Assembly: GCF_000744785.1 (NCBI RefSeq)
Contig: NZ_JQMO01000003.1
Coordinates: 2,976,001-3,040,000, forward strand
From: Kitasatospora azatica KCTC 9699
Lineage (GTDB): Bacteria; Actinomycetota; Actinomycetes; Streptomycetales; Streptomycetaceae
Reading direction: 5' to 3'
DNA length: 64,000 nt
Part shown: piece by piece, positions 1 to 8,979 of the stretch
Layout: the number at the start of each line of letters is the position of its first letter
Position numbering within the stretch: the stretch's first letter is position 1
The notes under the pieces: generated by a model
Told to the model about the DNA's origin: nothing
Database searches by the model: none
What the model saw: only the letters and a program-made list of their open reading frames with translations
Translations under genes and position numbers: made by a program

Positions 1-92
1 CCAGGACTGGTGAATGCGCCGGACGGGTGGGCCGCGCTCACCTGCGTGGCGTGTCTCTGCGACGGTCCGTCAGTTCGAGTCAGGCTCGGAGG

Positions 93-1046
93 ATGGTCCG
101 CTACCTGCGTTCGACGGCGCTCTCGACTGCCGCTCTCGTGCTGTTGCTGGCCACCGACGGGACGGGTGGGGCGACGGCGGCACTGGGCGCGGCCCCCGTC
201 GCGGCGGTCCTGTCCGCCGCGGCCCCCGCGCCCAAGACTCCCGCACCCGCGCCGAAGACCGCCGCCCCCAAGACCCCCGCACCGCTCCCGCCCACCGTGC
301 TCCCCGACCCGGGCCGCGCCAAGCTCGTCGCCTCGCAGACCGTCTTCACCGGTAGCGGCTTCGACGCCTGCAGCGCCCCGTCGCTGGACGCGATGCGGGC
401 CTGGCGCGGGGCCTCGCCCTACGGCGCGGTCGGCGTCTACACCAGCGGCCGCCAGCGGGCCTGCCCGCAGAACCGGCTGACCAAGGACTGGGTGCGCCAG
501 GTCCGCGCGCTCGGCTGGCGGTTGCTGCCCACCCACGTCGGGCGGCAGGCGCCGTGCATGGCCGGCGCGGGCAAGCCGCAGCGGATCGACCCGGAGAAGG
601 CCGTCCAGCAGGGACGCGACGAGGCGGGCGAGGCGGTCCGGGGCGTGAAGGCGCTCGGGCTCGGCCCGGGGACGCCCGTCTACCTGGACCTGGAGGCCTA
701 CCCGCCCGGCGACGCCGGCTGCGCCAAGGCGGTGGTGGACTTCACCCTGGGCTGGACCCAGGCCCTGCACAACGCGGGCTACTTCGCCGGGTTCTACTCC
801 AGCCTGGACTCCGGCGTCGCCGACCTGGCGGCCGCCGCCCGGGCCGGCGCGGCCCCGCTGCCCGACGCCGTCTGGTACGCCCGCTGGGACGGCCGGACCA
901 GCACCGACGGGGGCGGCACCATCGACCCCGACCAGTGGAGCGGCCACCGTCGCGTCCACCAGCACCGCGGCGACGTCACCGAGAAGTACGCCGGCGTCGA
1001 GCTCACCATCGACCGCGACCAGCTCGACACCCTGGTGGCCCGCTAG
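93..1046 (+). CDS. secreted DUF1906 (glycoside-hydrolase-like) protein
   Basis: The 317-aa product begins with a Sec-type signal (MVRYLRSTALS, then a leucine-rich core), a Pro/Ala/Lys linker to about residue 75, and a C-terminal domain of the DUF1906/Rv2525c type. Recognisable blocks are GVYTSGRQRACP, LLPTHVGRQAPC, PVYLDLEAYPPGD (the D-x-E pair expected on the barrel rim), AGFYSSLDSGV, AVWYARWDG and DPDQWSGHRRVHQHRGD. Family members have a GH25-like TIM barrel and are exported cell-surface proteins; no substrate is established. The start is uncertain: GGAGG lies directly against this ATG, and an in-frame GTG at 27 would add 22 residues that do not look like a signal. No operon partner is visible. 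Confidence 0.8.
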   Translation: MVRYLRSTALSTAALVLLLATDGTGGATAALGAAPVAAVLSAAAPAPKTPAPAPKTAAPKTPAPLPPTVLPDPGRAKLVASQTVFTGSGFDACSAPSLDAMRAWRGASPYGAVGVYTSGRQRACPQNRLTKDWVRQVRALGWRLLPTHVGRQAPCMAGAGKPQRIDPEKAVQQGRDEAGEAVRGVKALGLGPGTPVYLDLEAYPPGDAGCAKAVVDFTLGWTQALHNAGYFAGFYSSLDSGVADLAAAARAGAAPLPDAVWYARWDGRTSTDGGGTIDPDQWSGHRRVHQHRGDVTEKYAGVELTIDRDQLDTLVAR

Positions 1047-1351
1047 AGCCTCGCTACGAGCGGCCCCGGCCCTCCGGGAACAGCGGACGGCGACCGCTCC
1101 TGGGGTCGAGCTCGGTCATGGTTCCCTCCGCCGGCTGGAGTACCGCCCGGAGCAGCACCGGCTCCCGGAGGCGGAACGGGCCCAGCTGTCCGCGCTCGGC
1201 CCGCGCCGCCCGGTCTGAGCCGCTCGTCTCATTCCGCTCGTGCCTGCTGACAGCGCGCCCCGGCAACGCCAGAATCGGCACGGACCATCGGCTACCGGCA
1301 GGTAGCCACCGGCCCGCGTAGGCAGGCAAGCCCGGTCAAGGAGGACCTCGC
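1047..1351. other. intergenic region without a supported gene
   Basis: I see no convincing reading frame, tRNA or strong hairpin here. The open frames lack a ribosome-binding site and read against codon bias. The last 20 bases hold the AAGGAGG Shine-Dalgarno of the downstream acyl-CoA synthetase, so its promoter should lie in this stretch. Confidence 0.5.
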
Positions 1352-3028
1352 GTGTTCAGCACCATGCAGGACGTACCGCTCACCGTCGCCCGGATCCTGG
1401 AGCACGGGTCGACCTTCCACGGGCAGGCCACCGTCACCACCTGGACCGAGTCCGGCCCCGAGGTGCGCAGCTTCGCCGAGATCGGCGCCCGGGCCGCGCA
1501 GCTGGCCCACGCCCTGCGCGACGACCTGGGCCTGACCGGCGACCGGGTGCTGGCGACCCTGATGTGGAACAACGCCGACCACCTGGAGGCGTACCTCGCC
1601 GTCCCGGCCATGGGCTCGGTGCTGCACACGCTCAACCTGCGGCTGCCCGCCGCGCAGCTCGCCTACATCGTCAACCACGCGGCCGACCACGCGATCGTGG
1701 TCAGCGGCAGCGTGCTGCCGCTGCTGGCCGGCGTGCTGGACCAGCTCTCGCCGACCCTGCAGCACATCGTGGTCAGCGGCCCCGGCGACCGCTCGCTGCT
1801 GAGCGGCTTCGCCGGCACCGTGCACGACTACGAGGAGCTGATCGCCGGCCGTCCCACCACCTTCCCGTGGCAGGACGAGATCGACGAGCGCCGCCCCGCG
1901 ATGATCTGCTACACCTCCGGCACCACCGGCGACCCCAAGGGCGTGGTCTACAGCCACCGTTCGGTCTACCTGCACTGCCTGCAGGTCAACTCGGCGGCCA
2001 CCTTCGGCCTGACCCCGCAGGACGTCACGCTGCCGGTGGTCCCGATGTTCCACGTCGGCGCCTGGGGCATCCCGCACGCCGCCTTCATGTCCGGCGCGAG
2101 CCTGCTGATGCCCGACCGCTTCCTGCAGCCGCAGCCGCTGGCCACCATGATCGAGCAGGTCCGACCCACCGTCAGCGCCGCCGTGCCGACCATCTGGAAC
2201 GGCCTGCTGGACGAGCTGGACCGCCCGACGGGCCGCGACACCCCGTACGACGTCTCCTCGCTGCGCCAGGTGGTGATCGGTGGCTCGGCCTGCCCGCCGG
2301 CCCTGATGCGCGCCTTCCAGGAGCGGCACGGCATCCGGGTGGTGCACGCCTGGGGGATGACCGAGACCTCGCCGCTGGGCACCTTCGGCCTGCCGCCCGC
2401 CGGGCTGAGCGAGGAGCGGGAGTGGGAGTACCGGGCCATGCAGGGCGTCTTCCCGGCCTCGGTCCAGGCCCGGCTGACCGGCCCGAACGGCGAGCGGATG
2501 CCGCACGACGGGGTGTCCGCCGGTGAGCTGGAGGTGCGCGGCCCGTGGATCGCCGGCGCCTACTACGGCGGCGCGGACGGCGAACCCGAGCGCCCCGAGG
2601 ACAAGTTCACCGAGGACGGCTGGCTGCGCACCGGCGACGTCGGCACCATCACCCCCGACGGCTTCCTCACCCTCACCGACCGGGCCAAGGACGTGATCAA
2701 GTCCGGCGGCGAGTGGATCTCCTCGGTGGAGTTGGAGAACCACCTGATGGCCCACCCCGAGGTGGCCGAGGCCGCCGTGGTCGCCGTACCGGACGAGAAG
2801 TGGGGCGAACGGCCGCTGGCCACCGTGGTGCTGCGCCCGGGGGCCGCCGTCGACCTGCGCGGCCTGCGCGCCTTCCTGGCCGAGCGGGTCGCCTCCTGGC
2901 AGCTGCCCGAGCGCTGGTCGCTGGTGCCGGCCGTTCCCAAGACCAGCGTGGGCAAGTTCGACAAGAAGGTGATCCGCGCCGACTACGCCGCCGAGCGGCT
3001 GGACGTGACGGTGCTCGGCAAGGAGTGA
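1352..3028 (+). CDS. medium/long-chain fatty-acid--CoA ligase (AMP-binding)
   Basis: This 558-aa cytosolic enzyme of the ANL superfamily should activate a carboxylic acid through an acyl-adenylate and pass it to CoA. The P-loop-like A3 motif YTSGTTGDPKG is at about residues 187-197, followed by VHAWGMTETSPLG, the adenylate-binding LRTGDVG, the hinge block KDVIKSGGEWISSVELENH, and the C-terminal KTSVGKFDKK with the catalytic lysine. Length and the MVPM-like VPMFHVGAWGIP segment fit the AlkK/medium-to-long-chain class. GTG 1352 is chosen because AAGGAGG sits 7 bases upstream. It stands alone and converges with the PAS protein, so its substrate cannot be inferred from neighbours. Confidence 0.92.
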   Translation: MFSTMQDVPLTVARILEHGSTFHGQATVTTWTESGPEVRSFAEIGARAAQLAHALRDDLGLTGDRVLATLMWNNADHLEAYLAVPAMGSVLHTLNLRLPAAQLAYIVNHAADHAIVVSGSVLPLLAGVLDQLSPTLQHIVVSGPGDRSLLSGFAGTVHDYEELIAGRPTTFPWQDEIDERRPAMICYTSGTTGDPKGVVYSHRSVYLHCLQVNSAATFGLTPQDVTLPVVPMFHVGAWGIPHAAFMSGASLLMPDRFLQPQPLATMIEQVRPTVSAAVPTIWNGLLDELDRPTGRDTPYDVSSLRQVVIGGSACPPALMRAFQERHGIRVVHAWGMTETSPLGTFGLPPAGLSEEREWEYRAMQGVFPASVQARLTGPNGERMPHDGVSAGELEVRGPWIAGAYYGGADGEPERPEDKFTEDGWLRTGDVGTITPDGFLTLTDRAKDVIKSGGEWISSVELENHLMAHPEVAEAAVVAVPDEKWGERPLATVVLRPGAAVDLRGLRAFLAERVASWQLPERWSLVPAVPKTSVGKFDKKVIRADYAAERLDVTVLGKE

Positions 3029-3029
3029 G

Positions 3030-3047
3030 CCGGCCTCGGGCGAGGCC
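3030..3047. terminator. short hairpin between convergent genes
   Basis: GGCCTCG (3032-3038) and CGAGGCC (3041-3047) form a 7-bp stem with a 2-base loop, right after the ligase stop and before the convergent PAS-protein stop. It has no T-run, as is common for actinobacterial terminators. It may serve both genes. Confidence 0.4.
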
Positions 3048-3055
3048 GCCCGCCC

Positions 3056-6000
3056 TCAGCGGTGGGCGACCTCGCCCAGCGAGCCGATCCGGCCCAGCAG
3101 GTCCACGATCCGCTCCTGGACGTCCGCGCTGGTCGAGCGCTCGGCCAGGAAGAGCACCGTCTCGCCGGTGCGCAGGCGCGGCAGTTCGGCCGGGTCCAGG
3201 TCCACCGAGGTGTAGACGACCAGCGGGGTGCGGTGCAGCCGGTCGTTGGTGCGCAGCCAGTCCAGCAGGCCCATCCGGCGCCGCTTGATCTGCAGCAGGT
3301 CCATCACCACCAGGTTGGGCTGCACGCTGGACGCCTTGGAGACCGCGTCGTTCTCCGACTCGGCGTGCTCCACGTGCATCCCGCGCCGCTCCAGGCTGCT
3401 GGTCAGCGCGGCCGCGATGTCCGGGTCGCCCTCCACCAGCAGCACCCGGGCCGCGTGGTTCTCGCTGTCCTTGGGGGCCAGCGCGCGCAGCAGCACCGCC
3501 GGGTCCGCGCCGTAGGCGGCGTCCCGGGTGGCCTGCCCGAGGCCGGCCGTGACCAGCACCGGCACCCGGCTGTTCAGCGCCGCCGTGCGCAGCGACTGCA
3601 GCGCGGTGCGGGTGATCGGCCCGGTCAGCGGGTCGACGAAGAGCGCCGCCGGGTAAGCGGCGACCTGTGCGTCCACCTCCTCGCGGGAGCGCACTATCAC
3701 CGGCCGGTAGCCGCGGTCCTGCAGCGCCTGCTTGGTCGACGGGTCCGGCTCCGGCCAGACCAGCAGTCGGCGCGGCCGGCCGTCGGCGGCGGGGCTGACC
3801 ATCGTCGGATAGTCCGGGTACTCCGGCACCCGCGGCGTGCTGGCCCCGGTGGCCTCGTCCTCGCCGGTGAGCCGGGGCAGCGCGCTGTCGCCCACCGAGG
3901 CCCGAGCCGACGGATCGTCAGCCGAGACCGAAGGGGCGGACGGCAGCTCGGCGACCGGGCGCGGCGGCGTGCGCTGCTCCACCTGTACGGGCTGCGCCGG
4001 CGCCGGGACCGGGAAGGCGGCCGGGAACGCGCTCGCGAAGCCGGAGGGCCGGTGCGGCGTCAGCTCGCCGAGCCCGGTGCCGACCGGCACCTGCTGCGGT
4101 ACGGGCAGGGCCGCCGGCGGTCCGCTGAGCATCGGCGGGACCGGGGTGGCGGTGGGGGCAACGGCGGTGCTCGGCGCTTCGGCCAGGGCGAGCGCGCTGG
4201 ACGGGCCGGACTCGGCCGGCTGGGCCGGACGGGCCGGTTCCAGCGCCATCGGGCCGTTGCCGGTGGTGGTGCCGGTGGTGGTGCCGTTGCCGGAGCTGGT
4301 GGCGGCACTGGTGCTCGCCTGCTGCTCGCCGCCGGGCAGGCCGAGCCGTCTGCGCCGGCCGGTGGGCTGCTGCTGCTCCGCGACCGGCGCGGCTGCGGGC
4401 GCGACCGGGACGGCCGGCAGCGCGTGCTCCAGCCCCGGGTACACCGGCATCCCGGTGTCGGGCACCCCGGGCAGCGCCAGGGCCGGGGGTTCGTTCGAAC
4501 TCTGTGCCGGCAGCGCCCGCCGCCGCCGGGACGGCTTCTCGCTCTCCTCGCCCGTACCGGTCCGGGCAGTGCTGCCCGAACCCAGCGCGATCGGGTCGCG
4601 CGGCTCCGCCGGGGCCGGCTCGGCCGCCACCGGCGCGGGGCCGCCGGGGCCGAGTGCGATCGGCGTCCGGGGTTCGGCGGCCGGTTCGGCGGGCTCCTCC
4701 GACGGGTCGTCAGCAGCTTCGGCCGGACCGCCCGCCAGCCCCGGCAGGTCCGGCAGCACGGCCGTGTCGGTCTCCCGCGGCACCCGCCGCCCGTCACCCG
4801 CCGCCGCCCGGGCGGCCGCGGCCTGCGCCGCGTCGTCGTCCAGCGGCAGTTCCACCACATAGGTGGTGCCCGCGTGGTTGGGCAGGTCGTGCGGCTGCAG
4901 CACGCCGCCGTGCCGCTCCACCAGGGCGCGGGCCATCGGCAGGTGCACCCGGCTGCCGCCGCGGCCGGGACCGCGGACCTCGATCCGGGCCACGTCACCG
5001 CGCTGCGCCGCGGCCAGCACCACCATCGGGGGCTCGCCGGTGTCGGTGGTCACCGAGCCGGTCAGCGCAGTCCCGCTGACATCGGCCACCAGGTAGGCCA
5101 GCGCCTGGGCCAGCCGCTCCTGGTCGGCGGTCACCTCGACCGCGGCCGCGTGCACCGAGAAGCGCAGCCGGCCGTGGCCGACCAGCTGCCCGGCGTACTC
5201 GACGGCCCGGGCCACCAGCTTGTCCAGTGAGGTCTGCGCGCGGTTGAGCCCGCCGTCGGCCTCCTCCGCCTGCTGGTGGGCGAGCACGCCGTCGATCAGC
5301 AGGCCGAACCGGCGGCAGTCGTCGGCCAGCGCGCGCAGCATCCAGTTCGCCTCCGGCCAGAGCTGTCCGGCGGGGTCGGCGGCGAGGGTGGCGATCCGCT
5401 GCTGCAGGGCTTCCAGGGCGCCGCTGACCTCGGTCTCCAGCACCGCGCCGAGGTGCTCGACCTTGGCGGTCAGGGCGAGTTCGCGAGTCCGGTCGGTGAA
5501 CGTCATCACCGCGCCGACCAGCTGCTCGCCGTCGCGCACCGGAGCCGTCGTCAGGTCGACGGTGACCGGGCGGCCGTCCTTGCGCCACAGGGTGGCGCCG
5601 CGCACCCGGTGCTTGCGGCCGGAGGTGAGGGTGTCCAGCAGCGCGGACTCGTCGGCGGCCAGCGGGGTGCCGTCGGCCCGGGAGTGCTGGACCAGCGGGT
5701 GCAGTTCGCGGCCGCCGAGCTCGCTGGCCCGGAAGTCGAGGATGTGGGCGGCGGCCGGGTTGACCAGCACGACCCGGCCCTCGAGGTCCACGCCGAGCAC
5801 GCCCTCGGCGGCCGCGCGCAGGATCATCTCGGTCTGCTTGTGCTGGCGGCGCAGTTCGGCCTCGACGCCGAGCCGGCTGGACAGGTCGCGGACCAGGAGC
5901 AGCAGCAGGTCGTTGGCGGAGCTGGCGCGCGGACCGCCCTCGCGGTACGGGTCGTACGGGACGAGCGGGGAGAGCGCGTAGCCGCGGCCCTCGCTGGCGG

Positions 6001-6328
6001 TCTCGTCGGCGAAGTCGTTGCCGGAGACCTCCACCGGGAAGGTGCTGCCGTCGGTGCGCCGGGCGGTCATCCGGACCGGCTTGTCGGCCTCGTCCTGGTC
6101 GCGCGGGGCGGGGCGCATCGAGCCGGGGATCCGGCTGGGGTCGAAGTCGGGGAGCAGGTCCAGCACGCCCATCCCGACCAGTGAGGTGCCGGGGGTCTGC
6201 ATGGCGCGGACGGCGGCGTGGTTGGCGTCCACCACGGTGCCGTTGCTGTTGACCAGCAGCAGCGCGTCGGGCAGTGCGTCGAGTATCGCGGCGAGGCGAG
6301 CAGCGCCTCGGATCGGCCTGCTGCTCAC
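3056..6328 (-). CDS. PAS-PAS / degenerate histidine kinase / receiver hybrid protein
   Basis: A 1090-aa signalling protein. Residues about 10-60 form a PAS domain (ILDALPDALLLVNSNGTVVDANHAAV), about 165-280 a second PAS with PAC, then a helical dimerisation-like segment and a HATPase-like region ending near residue 500. A Pro/Ala/Gly-rich linker of several hundred residues follows, then two receiver-like folds; the last begins ARVLLVEGDPDIAAAL and keeps the acceptor-like Asp in LVVMDLLQ. The kinase part lacks an SHELR-type phosphoacceptor histidine, and the ATP-site N and DxGxG motifs are replaced (VRGPGRGG), so it is probably not an active kinase. GTG 6328 is preferred over GTG 6346 because GAGGAG then lies about 10 bases upstream. 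It may be a scaffold or phosphosink with redox/ligand-sensing PAS modules. Confidence 0.85.
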   Translation of the reverse strand: MSSRPIRGAARLAAILDALPDALLLVNSNGTVVDANHAAVRAMQTPGTSLVGMGVLDLLPDFDPSRIPGSMRPAPRDQDEADKPVRMTARRTDGSTFPVEVSGNDFADETASEGRGYALSPLVPYDPYREGGPRASSANDLLLLLVRDLSSRLGVEAELRRQHKQTEMILRAAAEGVLGVDLEGRVVLVNPAAAHILDFRASELGGRELHPLVQHSRADGTPLAADESALLDTLTSGRKHRVRGATLWRKDGRPVTVDLTTAPVRDGEQLVGAVMTFTDRTRELALTAKVEHLGAVLETEVSGALEALQQRIATLAADPAGQLWPEANWMLRALADDCRRFGLLIDGVLAHQQAEEADGGLNRAQTSLDKLVARAVEYAGQLVGHGRLRFSVHAAAVEVTADQERLAQALAYLVADVSGTALTGSVTTDTGEPPMVVLAAAQRGDVARIEVRGPGRGGSRVHLPMARALVERHGGVLQPHDLPNHAGTTYVVELPLDDDAAQAAAARAAAGDGRRVPRETDTAVLPDLPGLAGGPAEAADDPSEEPAEPAAEPRTPIALGPGGPAPVAAEPAPAEPRDPIALGSGSTARTGTGEESEKPSRRRRALPAQSSNEPPALALPGVPDTGMPVYPGLEHALPAVPVAPAAAPVAEQQQPTGRRRRLGLPGGEQQASTSAATSSGNGTTTGTTTGNGPMALEPARPAQPAESGPSSALALAEAPSTAVAPTATPVPPMLSGPPAALPVPQQVPVGTGLGELTPHRPSGFASAFPAAFPVPAPAQPVQVEQRTPPRPVAELPSAPSVSADDPSARASVGDSALPRLTGEDEATGASTPRVPEYPDYPTMVSPAADGRPRRLLVWPEPDPSTKQALQDRGYRPVIVRSREEVDAQVAAYPAALFVDPLTGPITRTALQSLRTAALNSRVPVLVTAGLGQATRDAAYGADPAVLLRALAPKDSENHAARVLLVEGDPDIAAALTSSLERRGMHVEHAESENDAVSKASSVQPNLVVMDLLQIKRRRMGLLDWLRTNDRLHRTPLVVYTSVDLDPAELPRLRTGETVLFLAERSTSADVQERIVDLLGRIGSLGEVAHR

Positions 6329-6528
6329 GTCGACAGGTCTCCTCACGACTTACGACTGCGGTTCGCGGGTGCGGACCGGGCTGCCTCCGGGGGTTGGAGT
6401 ATCCCATTGTTTTTGCCGAGAGGACGACCCGCCTAGTAACGTAACCAGTGGTTGGTGCCGGAGCCCCGAGCTGTGGCATCATCGCATCCACGCGGAGAGC
6501 GCCGGAGTCCGGCGCGGTCCGCAGGGAT

Positions 6529-6619
6529 GGAGGCTTCGCCTAGTCCGGTCTATGGCGCCGCACTGCTAATGCGGTTTGGGTCTTAAAGCCCATCGAGGGT
6601 TCAAATCCCTCAGCCTCCG
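6529..6619 (+). tRNA. tRNA-Ser (GCT)
   Basis: A 91-base class II tRNA. The acceptor arms GGAGGCT (6529-6535) and AGCCTCC (6612-6618) pair fully, the anticodon loop CTGCTAA gives GCT (reads AGC/AGU), a long variable arm is present, and the T arm contains GGTTCAAATCC. The discriminator G is followed by an encoded CCA at 6620-6622. A terminator follows within 10 bases. Confidence 0.97.
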
Positions 6620-6625
6620 CCAAGA

Positions 6626-6658
6626 GGGCCCCGCCGACTTCGGTCGGCGGGGCCCTTT
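6626..6658 (+). terminator. rho-independent terminator after tRNA-Ser
   Basis: GGGCCCCGCCGA (6626-6637) pairs with TCGGCGGGGCCC (6644-6655) across a CTTCGG loop (cUUCGg-type) and is followed by TTT. The 12-bp all-matched stem directly after the tRNA is a strong terminator. Confidence 0.85.
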
Positions 6659-6776
6659 GCGTTCGAGGTCCGCCCAGAGCCGCCCGGACCCGCCGGAACT
6701 TATCGATTTCACCCCAGGTCGGCGGTCATGTAATGTTGTCCCCGCACCGCCCCGCTGGCCCCGGCCGACAGGGCGA

Positions 6777-6849
6777 GCGCTCATAGCTCAACGGATAGAG
6801 CACTTGACTACGGATCAAGAGGTTGCAGGTTCGAATCCTGCTGAGCGCA
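6777..6849 (+). tRNA. tRNA-Arg (ACG), copy 1
   Basis: A 73-base tRNA with acceptor GCGCTCA (6777-6783) paired to TGAGCGC (6842-6848), discriminator A and encoded CCA (6850-6852). The anticodon stem-loop CTTGA-CTACGGA-TCAAG gives ACG; the T loop is TTCGAAT. A34 of this tRNA is the known substrate of TadA (A-to-I), whose gene lies at 46.0-46.5 kb. It is repeated identically 40 bases downstream. Confidence 0.97.
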
Positions 6850-6889
6850 CCACCACCCCGCTCAACGCGTCCCCCCGGGGCCGCACCGA

Positions 6890-6962
6890 GCGCTCATAGC
6901 TCAACGGATAGAGCACTTGACTACGGATCAAGAGGTTGCAGGTTCGAATCCTGCTGAGCGCA
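6890..6962 (+). tRNA. tRNA-Arg (ACG), copy 2
   Basis: Identical base for base to the copy at 6777-6849, again with encoded CCA (6963-6965). The 37-base spacer has no promoter-like sequence, so both copies are probably cut from one transcript that ends at the hairpin at 6968-6999. Confidence 0.97.
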
Positions 6963-6967
6963 CCACC

Positions 6968-6999
6968 CGAAGGCCCCTCGACTCGTCGAGGGGCCTTCG
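6968..6999 (+). terminator. terminator after the tRNA-Arg pair
   Basis: CGAAGGCCCCTCGA (6968-6981) pairs with TCGAGGGGCCTTCG (6986-6999) over a 4-base loop, a perfect 14-bp stem directly after the CCA end. It also lies 34 bases beyond the stop of the convergent MFS gene and may serve both strands. Confidence 0.85.
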
Positions 7000-7032
7000 T
7001 CGTTCCTGACCCCCCTTCAGTGGCTCGGCTGG

Positions 7033-8271
7033 TCAGTGGCCCGGCGCGGGCCAGGCGGCCGAGCGCAGCGCCCGGCTGCAGGTGGACGGCAGCAGGCCGA
7101 GCGCGAGCAGTCCGGCGAGCAGTGCCAGCGCGGTGCCCGGGGCCAGCCGGTCGAGCAGCAGGCCGGCGCCGAAGGTCCCGGCGGGGACGCCCAGCATCAG
7201 GGCGGTCATGGTGACGGCGATCACCCGGCCGCGCAGGGCGTCCGGCACCTGCTGGAAGATCAGCACGTCGATCATCACCCGGAGCGCGGGCATCGCCAGG
7301 TTCATCGCGGCGAGGGCGAGGAAGACGGTGACCTGTCCGCCCGGCAGCAGCGGCGCCAGGGTCAGCGGGACGCAGAGCCAGGCGGCGGCGAGCAGCAGTC
7401 GGCCGGGGCCGGCCAGCCGCTGCAGCCGGCCGACCAGGAAGGCACCGGCGATCGCGCCCACCGCCTCGCCGGCCAGGGTGAGGCCGATCGCGGTGCTGGA
7501 CCCGCCGCGGTCGCGGAGCAGCACGATCACCGCGAGGGTCATCGCCGAGCCGACCAGGTTGAGCGGGATCGCGGCGCCGAGGGTGGCGCGCAGCAGCGGG
7601 CTGGCGAGCAGCAGCCGCAGTCCGGTCCACGGGCCGGGCGGGTGCGGAACCTCCGACCGGTCGGACTCCGGGGCTGCGGGCCTGCCGTCGTAGCGCACCG
7701 CGCAGGTGGCGAGGAAGGAGAACAGCGAGCCGAGCGCGGTGCCGAGGACCGGGACGGCCCGGCCGACGGCGAAGAGCAGTCCCGCCAGCGGTGGGCCGAG
7801 CAGGGCGGCCGTGCTGCCGCGCAGCTCCTCCCGGGCGAGCGCCTGGGGCAGTTGGGCGGCCGGCACCACGGCCCGCACCGCGAGCATCCGCACCGGTCCG
7901 CCGTACGCCGTGGCGCCGCCCACCACCGCGGCCGCCAGCAGGGCGTGCGCCACGGTGAAGTGATGCACCGCCAGGGCGACCACCACGCTGGCTGTGGCCA
8001 GGAACCGGACCGCGTCCGCGGCCAGCAGGACGGTCCGGCGGTCGTACCGGTCGGCCACCGCTCCCGCGTGCACGCCGCACAGCACGGAAGCGGCGAACTG
8101 CACCGCGCCGAAGGCGCCGGCGACGGCGGGCGAGCCGGTCATCGCGAGCAGCAGCAGGGGGTAGGCCGTGTCGGCGAGGCGGGCGCCGAGGACGGAGGCG
8201 GCGGCGCCGGTCCACAGGACCTGGAAGCGGCGGTTCTGGTGCAGCGGAACCGGGATCGCGGTATCCAGCAT
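7033..8271 (-). CDS. MFS transporter (drug/multidrug exporter-like)
   Basis: A 412-aa integral membrane protein with about 12 hydrophobic segments. It carries the MFS A-type signature GAVADRYDRRTVLLAAD after TM2 and a pseudo-repeat in the second half (PDALRGRVIAVTMTA before LMLGVPAGTFGAGLLLDRL). Architecture and divergent pairing with an ArsR-like regulator point to a proton-driven efflux pump under local control. The start at ATG 8271 (MLDTAIPVPLHQNRRF) is chosen because a longer in-frame extension to 8526 would overlap the regulator and the control region. The substrate is unknown. Confidence 0.9.
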   Translation of the reverse strand: MLDTAIPVPLHQNRRFQVLWTGAAASVLGARLADTAYPLLLLAMTGSPAVAGAFGAVQFAASVLCGVHAGAVADRYDRRTVLLAADAVRFLATASVVVALAVHHFTVAHALLAAAVVGGATAYGGPVRMLAVRAVVPAAQLPQALAREELRGSTAALLGPPLAGLLFAVGRAVPVLGTALGSLFSFLATCAVRYDGRPAAPESDRSEVPHPPGPWTGLRLLLASPLLRATLGAAIPLNLVGSAMTLAVIVLLRDRGGSSTAIGLTLAGEAVGAIAGAFLVGRLQRLAGPGRLLLAAAWLCVPLTLAPLLPGGQVTVFLALAAMNLAMPALRVMIDVLIFQQVPDALRGRVIAVTMTALMLGVPAGTFGAGLLLDRLAPGTALALLAGLLALGLLPSTCSRALRSAAWPAPGH

Positions 8272-8281
8272 GGCATTCCCC

Positions 8282-8339
8282 CTTGTGGCAACGTTCACTA
8301 ATGCGTGAATGATTACCGATGGGTGAGCATCACCACAAG
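8282..8339. promoter_or_regulatory. divergent control region with two inverted repeats
   Basis: Between the MFS and ArsR-like genes, TTCAC-N6-GTGAA (8294-8309) is nested inside a wider pair CTTGTGG (8282-8288) and CCACAAG (8333-8339). The sequence between is the most AT-rich of the area. Inference: one or both repeats are operators for the divergently encoded winged-helix protein, repressing exporter and regulator together. Confidence 0.5.
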
Positions 8340-8365
8340 CCCTGAACGCGTGCCAGACTGACCGC

Positions 8366-8959
8366 ATGCAGGAGAGGTCCGAAGAACGCCTGGTGGACGA
8401 CGTCGCGACGCTCAAGGCGCTGGCCGATCCGGTGCGGCTGGCGATCCTCGACGCGCTGGTGCGGCACGACCCGCAACCGCTCACCGCCAAGGAGCTGGCC
8501 GTCGAACTGGACGAGCCGCAGACCAAGCTCTACCGCCACCTCAAGCAGCTGGAGAAGGCCGAGCTGATCGGGGTGGCCGGCACCAGGCTGGTCTCCGGCA
8601 TCGTGGAGAGCCGCTACCAGGTGCGGCAGAAGGAGCTGCGCCTGGCCAGCGCGATCTTCGCGGCGGGCTCGCCGGAGCGGCCGGAGGCGCTGGGGGCGAT
8701 GCTCGCGGCGCTGGACTCGTTCCGCCACACCTTCGAGCGGGACTTCCTGGCCGACCGGATCGACTTCGCCTCCCCGCCGAGCGGGGCCCCCGGGGTCTTC
8801 GCGCACAGCGTCTTCCGGGTCAGCCCGGAGCGGGCCGCCCGGCTGCGGGCCCGGCTGCGCGAGGTGCTGGCCGAGGCGGCGCAGGCGGAGGAGGGGGAGG
8901 AGAGCGGGGAGACCGTGGACGTGAAGCTCTTCACCCTGATGTACACCGAGCGGTCCTAG
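8366..8959 (+). CDS. ArsR/HTH_20-type winged-helix transcriptional regulator
   Basis: A 197-aa protein. Residues about 12-80 are a winged helix: LKALADPVRLAILDAL, then the recognition-helix region KELAVELDEPQTKLYRHLKQLEKAELI, with a wing at GTRLVSGIVESRYQV. This is the padR/ArsR-like HTH_20 form rather than a metal-sensing ArsR, because no cysteine pair is present. The C-terminal half (FRVSPERAARLRARLREVL) is a helical domain typical of regulators of MFS pumps. It is divergent from the exporter with 94 bases between starts, so local autoregulation is likely. Confidence 0.88.
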   Translation: MQERSEERLVDDVATLKALADPVRLAILDALVRHDPQPLTAKELAVELDEPQTKLYRHLKQLEKAELIGVAGTRLVSGIVESRYQVRQKELRLASAIFAAGSPERPEALGAMLAALDSFRHTFERDFLADRIDFASPPSGAPGVFAHSVFRVSPERAARLRARLREVLAEAAQAEEGEESGETVDVKLFTLMYTERS

Positions 8960-8979
8960 CGCTCTTCCCGCAGAGCCTG

